In this document: piece by piece, positions 1 through 11,148 of the stretch
Position numbering within the stretch: position 1 is the first letter of the stretch
Layout: each line of letters starts with the position of its first letter
DNA from: an uncultured Victivallales bacterium
GTDB taxonomy: Bacteria > Verrucomicrobiota > Lentisphaeria > Oligosphaerales > JAFGRS01
Assembly (NCBI GenBank): GCA_903837355.1
Contig: CAILUI010000330.1
Coordinates: 1-38,661, forward strand
Reading direction: 5' to 3'
Length of the DNA stretch: 38,661 nucleotides
Made by a program: the position numbers and the translations under genes
Notes under the pieces: generated by a model
What the model was told of the DNA's origin: nothing
Databases searched by the model: none
The model's input: only the letters and a program-made list of their open reading frames with translations

Positions 1-329
1 CCTCCGCCCCGGGTGGTGCATTCCGTCTATGGCGCAACCAGACCCGTGACCTGAGGAACCGTATGCGTTAGTTGCGCACGTACGGATCTGTGGGGGACCT
101 GGGCGGCAACGCCCAGGTCTACCCGGCCCACGAATCCACGCTTTCACGTTCTCACGCGCTCACCCGTAGCGGGAACCGCGATCTTGGAACAGCCCTGGGT
201 GCCCGCCCGCAAGCTTTGCGGGGCACTGCGCCGAGCGCTACTGTAGCCGACGATGATGCGTTGAGGCAGCGGACCGCCGCAGCGCCGGACGCCGGCGAGG
301 GGCGGCCCGGGAAGGCAATCGTGGGCACG
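1..329. other. Leader region without a supported gene
   Basis: An open frame runs from 72 into the sugar kinase gene, but its first 86 residues show no recognisable domain and are rich in Ala, Arg, Gly and Thr, as expected of non-coding high-GC DNA. The kinase family signature begins only after position 330. I see no upstream gene end, RNA gene or convincing promoter here. A GGAAGG Shine-Dalgarno-like stretch lies at 310-315. Confidence 0.5.
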
Positions 330-1358
330 ATGGATCACGTACTGGCTGTGGACAGCGGTGGCAGCAAGACCGTGGCTGTGCTTGCCCGTGCCGATGGCAC
401 GGTGGTCGCGGTGGCCCGCGGCCGCGGCGCCGCCGCGATCACCGATCTCCCCGGCGCCGCGCTGGAGACGTTGGAGCCCGTCGTCCAGGAGACCCTCCGG
501 GCGCTGCCCGCGGGCGCGGGTCTGGTCGGCGCCTACGCCTGCCTTGGAGGCCTCAACACAGCCACCGTCAGGGCGGCGCTGCAACGCCTCACCGGCCTGA
601 CCGCGGTGGACGTGGTTCGGGAGTCATCGGGCGACGTTGTTTACACCGGCGCCCCGTACTGGGGCTTCGATCTCGCGGTCATGGCGGGCACCGGTTCCAT
701 CGCCCTGGGCGTGAACGATCGCGGCGAGCGCCGGGTCTGCGGCGGTTGGGGACCCTTGGTGCATGACCGTGGCAGCGGCTACGATGTCGGTCGGCAGGCC
801 CTGCAGGCGATCGCCGAGGCCCTCGACTACCGCGGCCCGAGCACGCTGCTGCTACCGGCCCTGGCGCAGCGACCGCCGTTTGCCGAGGCCCTGCCGCGGG
901 ACGGAACCCTTAACCAGGCCCCAGCCACCCTCACGTACGAGCAGCGCTTGGCCATCAAAGAGGCCATCAAGCGCGTCTACCCGTGCCTGGACCGCCTGAC
1001 GGTGGCCAGCCTGTTCCCCGTCGTTGCCGAATGCGCCGGCCGCGGCGATACCCTGGCGCTGGGCATCCTGCACGGCGCCGCCGACGTCCTGGCCACCATG
1101 GCCGGCGCGCTGGCGGACGAGTTGCGCATACCGCAACCGCGGATCGTCGCCCTCGGGGGCGTCTTCGCCAGTCCCGAGCCCATGCTCCGGCTGTTCACGG
1201 AAGCCGTCCTGGCGTCCCGTCCGGGGGCGGTCGTGACCTGCAGCGACTTCTCCCTCATCCGCGGCGCCGTCGTCGTCGCCCTGCAGCGCGCCGGATTCGC
1301 GGTGGCGGCACCCCTCGTCGAGCGCGTGCGCAGCAGCGCTGCCCGTCTCGGCGCCTGA
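330..1358 (+). CDS. BadF/BadG/BcrA/BcrD-type ATPase, N-acetylglucosamine kinase-like sugar kinase
   Basis: This is a cytoplasmic ASKHA-fold ATPase of about 342 residues, the usual length for bacterial N-acetylglucosamine kinase-like proteins. Visible motifs in order are the phosphate-1 loop DSGGSKT near residues 8-14, a MAGTGSIALG phosphate-2 loop, the family-typical GGWGPLVHDRGSGYDVG stretch, and a C-terminal adenosine-site LGGVFASPEP segment. Family members phosphorylate GlcNAc or related amino sugars with ATP; the actual substrate cannot be read from the sequence. The ATG at 330 gives the normal family N-terminus. A GTG at 321, five bases after GGAAGG (310-315), would add three residues and is an equal alternative. 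Nearby glycan-degrading genes fit a role in using released sugars. Confidence 0.85.
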   Translation: MDHVLAVDSGGSKTVAVLARADGTVVAVARGRGAAAITDLPGAALETLEPVVQETLRALPAGAGLVGAYACLGGLNTATVRAALQRLTGLTAVDVVRESSGDVVYTGAPYWGFDLAVMAGTGSIALGVNDRGERRVCGGWGPLVHDRGSGYDVGRQALQAIAEALDYRGPSTLLLPALAQRPPFAEALPRDGTLNQAPATLTYEQRLAIKEAIKRVYPCLDRLTVASLFPVVAECAGRGDTLALGILHGAADVLATMAGALADELRIPQPRIVALGGVFASPEPMLRLFTEAVLASRPGAVVTCSDFSLIRGAVVVALQRAGFAVAAPLVERVRSSAARLGA

Positions 1359-1692
1359 CCCCGCGCCATCCCGGTGACACCCCACCCTCCGGGCACGGCG
1401 CGGCCCACTGTCGGCAATCTCCTCGCCGCAGCGATAGGCGCACGCTTTCTGCCTGTCCAAGTTGCAACACCTCCTCACCATGGTAGGTTACCCTGTACTT
1501 CTTCGGGGCTGCTGGCCATGGCAATGGCGGCTGCAACCGGGGCCTGCGCGGCGCCCGTGTTCCGGACCGCAACCGGTCCGCCCCCAGGCATTCACCGCGA
1601 CGGGCGATCCTGCCTGCGCGCGGAACAGACGCAACGGACGACCTCCTTCCCACCCGGCGAAGCAGGCGGCCCGGCGCAACCAGGAGAGCATT
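1359..1692. other. 334-nt intergenic region upstream of the PFOR gene
   Basis: No gene is supported here. An open frame continues upstream of the PFOR start but carries no PFOR-like sequence. The region holds a 7-bp perfect inverted repeat at 1563-1580 (cggaccg, 4-nt loop, cggtccg), which could be an operator or a small hairpin in the PFOR leader. The PFOR ribosome binding site (AGGAGA, 1682-1687) lies at the 3' end. No clear promoter could be assigned. Confidence 0.5.
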
Positions 1693-5226
<3,534 letters not shown>

Positions 5227-5270
5227 GCCCGGCCGGAACCCGGCACCCTCAGACCGACGACTGTGATCAT

Positions 5271-5310
5271 GCCCCGCGGCGCCACACCGGCGCCGCGGGG
5301 CGGCTTTTTC
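5271..5310 (+). terminator. Intrinsic terminator after the PFOR gene
   Basis: A perfect 13-bp GC-only stem (5271-5283 with 5289-5301) with a 5-nt ACACC loop is followed by GGC and TTTTT at 5305-5309. This is a textbook Rho-independent terminator 45 nt after the PFOR stop codon. It separates the PFOR unit from the following operon. Confidence 0.93.
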
Positions 5311-5324
5311 CAGGGCGGAACGAG

Positions 5325-5330
5325 TATACT
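5325..5330 (+). promoter_or_regulatory. Candidate -10 element of the heme/propeller operon
   Basis: TATACT matches the sigma-70 -10 consensus at five of six positions and lies directly behind the upstream terminator, 8 nt before the ATG at 5339. No good -35 hexamer is visible because the upstream spacing overlaps the terminator T-tract. Transcription starting about 7 nt downstream would make the first ATG almost leaderless, or leave about 15 nt before the second ATG at 5354. This is an inference from position and consensus only. Confidence 0.35.
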
Positions 5331-5338
5331 ATGGGGTT

Positions 5339-8300
5339 ATGAAGCGTGTCGCCATGAAGGTCTGCCGGCTACTGTCCTCCGGCCTCATTGCCCTGGCCTT
5401 GGCTGCGGGCGCCAGAGCGGCGACTGCCGGCGAGGTCCGCTTCGACTTCGAGAGCGGCGACCTGCAGGGCTGGGAGGTCACGGAGGGCGCCTTCGACCGA
5501 CTCGTGTCCGACCGGGCGACGTACCACAACCGCTACAGCGAGGACAACCGCTACAACAAGCAGGGCACGTACTACCTCTCCACCGTCGAGCAGCAACCGG
5601 GCCTGCCCTCCAACGACCGCTTGACCGGGGTCATCGAGTCGCCGGTCTTCGTCCTTGCGCGCCCCACCCTGTCCTTCCTCCTGGGCGGCGGCGACGACGC
5701 CGGTACCTATGTGGCCCTGTGCACGCTCGACGGCCAGGAGGTCCGACAGGCACGGGGCACGCGTACGGAGGTCCTGGCACGGGTGACCTGGGAGGCCCCC
5801 GAGCGCGTCGGCCAGAAGCTGTTCCTGCGCATTGTAGATCACAACCAGAACGGCTGGGGCCACGTGACCTTTGATGACTTCGGCGCCGCGGGTACACTCG
5901 ACGCCGAAGCCACCCGAGCCTGGCGGTCCGGGGTTGCCGACCGCCACGCTCGCCAGGAACTGCGGACACGGCTGGAACGCCTCAACCTGCAGGGCCTGCG
6001 GTGCGCCATCGAAGAGCTGACGAGAAGCGACCCCGAGGACTACGGGCGGCGTGGCTTCCTCGACCGCCTCGAAGCGCACGAGCGCGCGCTGGCAGAGGTC
6101 GCGGCCGCGTTGGACGAGGGCAGCGCGGCCGCGCCGCCGCGCGCTCGCGAGGTCGGCGACGCGGCGCTGGCGTTCCAGCGCGAAGCCCTGGTTGCCAACC
6201 CGCTGCTGAGTAGCCAGCCCCTCCTCTACGTCGTCCGGCCGCAGTATGTCGCCGTCTACCACGCCATCGACACGCTGTACCAGGTCGGCGAGGCCACGGA
6301 GGGCCGCTTCCAGCCTGGCGGCGCGCTGAAGACCATCGACCTGCGCAGCGGACAGCAGCGGACCCTCGTCGAGGCCCCGGCGGGCACCGTCCGCAGCCCG
6401 TGCATCCACTTCGATGGGCAGAAGATCCTCTTCGCCATGCGCCGCCACGCCAAGGAGAATCTGCACCTCTTCGAGATCGGCGCCGATGGCAGCGGCCTGA
6501 AGCAACTGACCTTTGCCGCGGCGGTCAGCGACTTCGACCCCGCCTACCTGCCGGATGGCAGCATCGTCTTCTCGTCTACCCGGGAGCCGAAGTACAACAT
6601 GTGCTCCCAGGACCTCGGCGCCAACCTGTACCGGATGAACGCCGATGGCTCCAACATCCATCAGATCACCCAGAGCACGCTGTTCGAAAACCAGGCAGCG
6701 CTGATGCCCGACGGCCGCATTCTGTACAAGCGCTGGGAGTACGTGGACCGCAACTTCGGCGACGCCCACGGCTTCTGGACGGTGAACCCCGACGGCACCA
6801 ACCAAGCCGTGCTCTGGGGCAACAACAAGGCCGACCCGGCAGCGGTGTACTACCCACGGATCATCCCCGACAGCAGCGGCAAGCTGCTCTGCATCCTCAG
6901 CACGCATCACTTCAACATGTGGGGACCGCTGGCGATCATCGACCCGCACGTCGCCACCGACGGCAAGGCCGCGATCCTGCGCACCTGGCCAGCCGCGGTC
7001 CGCGACCGCCTCAGCGCTAGCGACGCCTTCAACTGCGACGGCCTGAACGATATCCTGCCCAAGTACGAAGACCCCTGGCCGCTCAGTGCCACCACCTTCC
7101 TCTGTTCGCGCCAGACCGGCAACGGCCAGGAGCTGGGCCTGTATCTGGTGGATACCTTCGGCAACGAGGTGCTGCTGCACGCCGAGGCGCCAGGCTGTTT
7201 TGGGGCGCAGCCGCTACGGCCGTCGCCGCGACCGCCCCTCATCCCGTCCCGGCGCGCCTTCGACCGGCGACCGGGCACCATCTTCGTGCAGAACGTCTAC
7301 ACCGGCACCCATATGCAGGGGGTTGCCGCAGGCGCGGTCACGCAGATCCGGGTCGTGGAATCGCCCGAGAAACGGGCCTGGAGCGCCGGGAAATGGTACG
7401 GTCAGGGCTTCCAGGCGCCCGGCATGAACTGGCACGATTTCACCGCCAAGCGCATCCTGGGAACGGTGCCGGTGGAGGCCGATGGCAGCGCCTGCTTTGC
7501 CGTCCCCGCCGACACCTTCATCTACTTCCAGTTGCTCGACCGCGACGGGATGATGATCCACTCCATGCGCAGCGGTACGGTCCTGCAAGCGGGCGAGCAG
7601 ACCGGCTGCGTCGGTTGCCACGAGTCCCGGCTGTCGGCGCCCCCGGCCACCGGCAGTACGGTGCCGCTGGCACTGCGGCGCGATCCCAGCGTGATCGCGC
7701 CGTGGTATGGGCCGCCACGCAGCTTCAGCTACATCGCCGAAGTCCAGCCGGTCTTCGACCGTTACTGCGTGCGCTGCCACGACCTTGCGGGGGGCGCCAC
7801 CGCCCTCGCTGGCAAGGCGGGAAACGGGAAGCTGATTCTGGCCGGCGACCGGGACCCGTTCTTCAACGCCTCCTACACCCAGCTCTGGCGAAAGGGCTAC
7901 ATCAAGGCCATCGGCGCCGGCCCGGCGGGGGTCCAGCCGGCCTATAGTTGGGGGTCGCACGCCAGCCCGCTCATCGCGCTCCTGCGTAAGGGGCACCAGG
8001 AGGTGCAGCTTGACCCGGAAAGCCTCGACCGGCTGGTGACCTGGATCGACATCAATGCGCCGTACTACCCCACCTACGACAGCGCCTACCCGGACGCCCC
8101 GGGTGGCCGCTCGCCGCTGGACGACGCGCAGTTGGGCCAGCTGGGCCAGTTGGCCGGCGTCAACTGGGGCGCGGAGGCGAACTTCGCCAGCAGCACGGGG
8201 CCGTGGGTCAGCTTTGACCGCCCTGAACTGAGCCCCTGCCTGGCGGCCTTCACGGCCACGACCGACCCGCAGCGCCAGGAGGCGCTCGCCCTCATTCGCA

Positions 8301-8521
8301 CCGGGAAGGCACGTCTGGACGAGAGGCCGCGCGGCGACCTGCCCGGCTTTCAGCCCTGCGCCAAGGACGTCCAGCGTGAGGCCTTCTACCAGGAGCGTCG
8401 GACCGTCGAGCGGCGCAACCGCCGGGCGATCGAGGATGGGCAGCGGGTCTACGATCGGCCACCGGAGCAGCCTGGGACGGGTGGTACGGCCGGCGGCGAG
8501 GTCCCAAGGAGCAGCAGATGA
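5339..8521 (+). CDS. Secreted di-heme hydrazine-synthase-alpha-like protein with N-terminal sandwich domain and beta-propeller
   Basis: The 1060-residue product has a Sec signal peptide (cleavage near ARA-AT, about residue 28). A beta-sandwich-like domain at about 35-185 is of the type seen in front of secreted hydrolases (FDFESGDLQGW to HVTFDDFG). A TolB/WD40-like propeller follows at about 290-560, with repeats such as PDGSIVFSSTRE and MPDGRILYKRWEY. The C-terminal part has two c-type heme motifs, CVGCH at 757-761 and CVRCH at 810-814. Propeller plus two heme sites matches the order known for the alpha subunit of anammox hydrazine synthase. No beta or gamma subunit is in the window, so hydrazine synthesis is not implied. 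An electron-transfer or oxidative role outside the cytoplasm is inference. The stop overlaps the next start (ATGA, 8518-8521). A start at the ATG at 5354 is possible. Confidence 0.8.
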   Translation: MKRVAMKVCRLLSSGLIALALAAGARAATAGEVRFDFESGDLQGWEVTEGAFDRLVSDRATYHNRYSEDNRYNKQGTYYLSTVEQQPGLPSNDRLTGVIESPVFVLARPTLSFLLGGGDDAGTYVALCTLDGQEVRQARGTRTEVLARVTWEAPERVGQKLFLRIVDHNQNGWGHVTFDDFGAAGTLDAEATRAWRSGVADRHARQELRTRLERLNLQGLRCAIEELTRSDPEDYGRRGFLDRLEAHERALAEVAAALDEGSAAAPPRAREVGDAALAFQREALVANPLLSSQPLLYVVRPQYVAVYHAIDTLYQVGEATEGRFQPGGALKTIDLRSGQQRTLVEAPAGTVRSPCIHFDGQKILFAMRRHAKENLHLFEIGADGSGLKQLTFAAAVSDFDPAYLPDGSIVFSSTREPKYNMCSQDLGANLYRMNADGSNIHQITQSTLFENQAALMPDGRILYKRWEYVDRNFGDAHGFWTVNPDGTNQAVLWGNNKADPAAVYYPRIIPDSSGKLLCILSTHHFNMWGPLAIIDPHVATDGKAAILRTWPAAVRDRLSASDAFNCDGLNDILPKYEDPWPLSATTFLCSRQTGNGQELGLYLVDTFGNEVLLHAEAPGCFGAQPLRPSPRPPLIPSRRAFDRRPGTIFVQNVYTGTHMQGVAAGAVTQIRVVESPEKRAWSAGKWYGQGFQAPGMNWHDFTAKRILGTVPVEADGSACFAVPADTFIYFQLLDRDGMMIHSMRSGTVLQAGEQTGCVGCHESRLSAPPATGSTVPLALRRDPSVIAPWYGPPRSFSYIAEVQPVFDRYCVRCHDLAGGATALAGKAGNGKLILAGDRDPFFNASYTQLWRKGYIKAIGAGPAGVQPAYSWGSHASPLIALLRKGHQEVQLDPESLDRLVTWIDINAPYYPTYDSAYPDAPGGRSPLDDAQLGQLGQLAGVNWGAEANFASSTGPWVSFDRPELSPCLAAFTATTDPQRQEALALIRTGKARLDERPRGDLPGFQPCAKDVQREAFYQERRTVERRNRRAIEDGQRVYDRPPEQPGTGGTAGGEVPRSSR

Positions 8522-9801
8522 AACTACACAGAGTTCGCCCCCTGGCCACACCATGCGGCGCCACCTGGCTTGTCCTACTGGCGGCGTTGACGCTGTCCGC
8601 CGCGGACTGGCCGCGCTGGCGGGGGCCCGCGAATACCGGTCATGTCCCCAGCGGCGAGCGCGTACCCGAGACGCTGCCCGCGACGGTCAGCCCCATCTGG
8701 CGGGTGCCCGTCGGCGCCGGCATGTCCTCTCCAGTGGTCGCCGGCGGCCGCGTCTACCACCTTGACAACGTCGAGGGCAAGGAGACCGCGCACGCTCTGG
8801 ACGCCGAGACGGGCTCCGAACTCTGGCGCGCGTCTTTCGATGACGTCCACAAAGACTACCAGAGCGAGCCCGGCCCGCGCTGTACGCCAACCGTCGACGA
8901 GGATCGCGTCTACGTGCAGTCTTGCCGGGGCGAGCTTCGCTGCCTCGCCAGCGACGACGGACGCACCCTCTGGCGGCTGAACTACGTCACGGACCTGGGG
9001 GCCCTCTTCTTCGGCGAGACCGGACCGGCGTGCGGCGCCAGTCGCCATGGCAACACCGCCGCGCCACTGGTCGACGGCGAGCGTCTCTACCTGGCGGCCG
9101 GGGGCACGGCTGGCGCCAGTGTCGTCTGCCTCGACAAGCGTACCGGAACCGTGCTCTGGAAGTCCCAGAACGACACGGCGGGCTACGCCGCCCTGTACGT
9201 GGCCGACATCGGCGGCGCACGGCAGGTGCTCGCCTTCACCGCCGAGGCTCTCGTCGGTCTTGATGCGGCGGCCGGAGGCCTGCTCTGGCGCGTCCCGATG
9301 AAGACCACCTTTGGCCGCCATATCACCACGCCGATCGTGGCCGGTGACCTCGTAGCCGTCTCGTCGCATGAGGTGGGGTTGCTGGGCATCCGCGTGACCC
9401 GGCAGGGCGACGCCTTCGCGGCCGACACGGTCTGGACCGCAAAGCGGGCGGCCATCAACTGCTCCAGCCCCGTGCTCGTCGGCAACCACCTCTACGGCAT
9501 CGGCCCCTCGAAGCGGCTGGAGTGTGTGGACCTCCGCAGCGGCGACATCACCTGGTCCGAGGCTGGCTTCGCGCCAGAGCCGCTGCAGCGCGATTGGGCC
9601 GCCTTCCTGGTCATGGACGAGCGCATCCTGGTGCTGGGCGACAACGGCTGGCTGGTCCTCTTCAAGGCCGATCCTGCGGCCTTCCGGGGACTCGGGAGCC
9701 TCGCCGTCTGCGGGCCGAACTGGTGCCACCCGGCCTACGCCGACGGCCGGCTCTATGTGCGCGACGAGAAGGACCTCATATGCGTGCCGCTCCTGCCCTG
9801 A
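8518..9801 (+). CDS. Secreted PQQ-type beta-propeller repeat protein
   Basis: The 427-residue product has a signal peptide (cleavage near LSA-AD at about residue 29) and then WPRWRGP, the usual opening of planctomycete-type PQQ-like propeller proteins. Blades with the alternating pattern of this family recur through the chain (for example SPVVAGGRVYHLD, ALDAETGSELWRA, CLDKRTGTVLWKS, SPVLVGNHLYGIG). These proteins are BamB/quinoprotein-like eight-bladed propellers. Whether PQQ is bound cannot be told, and most family members act as scaffolds. It starts at an ATGA overlap with the heme gene, with AAGGAG at 8506-8511, so the two are probably co-translated and may work together outside the cytoplasm. 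Confidence 0.88.
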   Translation: MKLHRVRPLATPCGATWLVLLAALTLSAADWPRWRGPANTGHVPSGERVPETLPATVSPIWRVPVGAGMSSPVVAGGRVYHLDNVEGKETAHALDAETGSELWRASFDDVHKDYQSEPGPRCTPTVDEDRVYVQSCRGELRCLASDDGRTLWRLNYVTDLGALFFGETGPACGASRHGNTAAPLVDGERLYLAAGGTAGASVVCLDKRTGTVLWKSQNDTAGYAALYVADIGGARQVLAFTAEALVGLDAAAGGLLWRVPMKTTFGRHITTPIVAGDLVAVSSHEVGLLGIRVTRQGDAFAADTVWTAKRAAINCSSPVLVGNHLYGIGPSKRLECVDLRSGDITWSEAGFAPEPLQRDWAAFLVMDERILVLGDNGWLVLFKADPAAFRGLGSLAVCGPNWCHPAYADGRLYVRDEKDLICVPLLP

Positions 9802-9819
9802 GGAGCCCTGGGATTGCTT

Positions 9820-11148
9820 ATGGCGAAACGACCGTCAGGCGCGCTGTCCCTCGGGTTCGCTCTGTTGGCGATGGCACTCCTCTGCTGCTGCTGCCGGGCC
9901 TTACCCCGGAAGCCCTCTGTAGACGGCAGCCCGGCCGCCGATACTGCGGACTACGGGCAGAGCCTCGACGGCTTGCCGGACGGACTCCACCTGGCGGCTC
10001 CGGCCCACTATAGCTTCGCCTGCGCCACCGCCCCCGACCAGGCGATCTGGTTCACCGAGTTCAACCGGCGGCGGCTCTGCCGTTACGACCCGGCCAACGG
10101 CACCAGGACCGAACCCTGGACCGACCTACCTGGGGCCTATGGGATCACGGTTGCCGCGAATGGGGATCTGTATGTAGGGCAGGATCTGGGCGATGCCGGG
10201 TATCCGGGCCAAGTGGTCCGCGTCGACGCCACAACCGGCCGGCAAAGCGTGGTCGTCCGCGACCTGACGCGGCCGCGGCAGTTGGCGCTGGATGCAGGGG
10301 GGCATCTCTACGTGGTCTGCGAAGCCGGCTGCCGGCAGACCCAAGGATCGCCGTGCGTCCTCCGCCTGACCATCGAGACTGGATCCGTCGAGGTCTGGGC
10401 GCGCGATCTGCGCACTCCGCAGGGCGTCGCCGTCGGGACCGACGGCACGGTGTTTGTAACCGAGTACGGGCGGCCCGGGATCGAGCCCGGCCGTGTCCTC
10501 AAGCTGGGTTCGGGAGAGCCGGCCCGCGAGATCGCCTCGGGACTCTGGCAAGCCCGCGGCGCGTGCATTACGGCCGCCGGCCTCTATGTGACCACCGAAA
10601 GCAACCGCGGCGACCAAGGCAATTCCGGGCTGCTGGCGCTGATCGAACTCCCCACGGGCCGCATGCGGGCCGTGCTGACCGGCCTGGACTACCCACAGTT
10701 CCCCGGTGCAGACGCGGCCGGCCGCGTCTGGCTCAACCTCAACCGTGACTCCTGGCTGGCCAACTTCGATCCGCAGCCGCTGCGGCGCGGCACGATCGCG
10801 GTCCAGGCCCGGGTCGGCTCACAACGCTTCCGCAGCCGCATCGCTCGGCTCGCCGACGGGCGCGCGGCCGGGTGGCTGCGGATACCGGCCTGGCGGCTCG
10901 ACCTCAGCGGCGAGGAACTCTATCGCGACCGTGGCGATCCCGAGCACCCGCAGCCGGGCCTGTTCGCGCTGCCGTCCGCAGCGGCCACGCTGGACGGACG
11001 ATGGGCCGACTGCCGAGTCGTGGCGCTGCGCGGGCATGCAGGCAAGCGCTATCCAATGTCCAACCCGGGCAGCCCCAACGAGGCGCCGGCGCCGGGATTC
11101 CGCGAAAGCCCCATCGCCTACCTCGTTTACGTCGAGGGCAGGCCATGA
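9820..11148 (+). CDS. Exported NHL/SMP-30-type beta-propeller protein, possible lipoprotein
   Basis: The product of about 442 residues has a hydrophobic N-terminus ending in four consecutive cysteines (22-25). This could be a non-canonical lipobox or an unusual signal peptide. The body has repeats typical of NHL/SMP-30/Vgb propellers: PDQAIWFTEFNRRRLCRYD, GITVAANGDLYVGQD, LALDAGGHLYVV, GVAVGTDGTVFVTEYG. Such proteins bind ligands or act as lactonases or hydrolases; no specific activity can be assigned. The ATG at 9820 is preceded by GGGA at 9810-9813. A TTG at 9814, 8 nt after AGGAG (9801-9805), is an alternative start. Its stop overlaps the next gene by four bases (11145-11148). Confidence 0.8.
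   Translation: MAKRPSGALSLGFALLAMALLCCCCRALPRKPSVDGSPAADTADYGQSLDGLPDGLHLAAPAHYSFACATAPDQAIWFTEFNRRRLCRYDPANGTRTEPWTDLPGAYGITVAANGDLYVGQDLGDAGYPGQVVRVDATTGRQSVVVRDLTRPRQLALDAGGHLYVVCEAGCRQTQGSPCVLRLTIETGSVEVWARDLRTPQGVAVGTDGTVFVTEYGRPGIEPGRVLKLGSGEPAREIASGLWQARGACITAAGLYVTTESNRGDQGNSGLLALIELPTGRMRAVLTGLDYPQFPGADAAGRVWLNLNRDSWLANFDPQPLRRGTIAVQARVGSQRFRSRIARLADGRAAGWLRIPAWRLDLSGEELYRDRGDPEHPQPGLFALPSAAATLDGRWADCRVVALRGHAGKRYPMSNPGSPNEAPAPGFRESPIAYLVYVEGRP

Noticed and set aside
5369..7180. Long antisense open frame (603 codons, minus strand) opposite the heme protein gene
   Set aside because: The plus-strand frame has a signal peptide, propeller repeats and heme motifs. The antisense frame has no recognisable motif and is a by-product of high GC.
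5339..8521. True hydrazine synthase (anammox) function
   Set aside because: No beta or gamma subunit or other anammox gene is present. Similarity is to the alpha-subunit architecture only.
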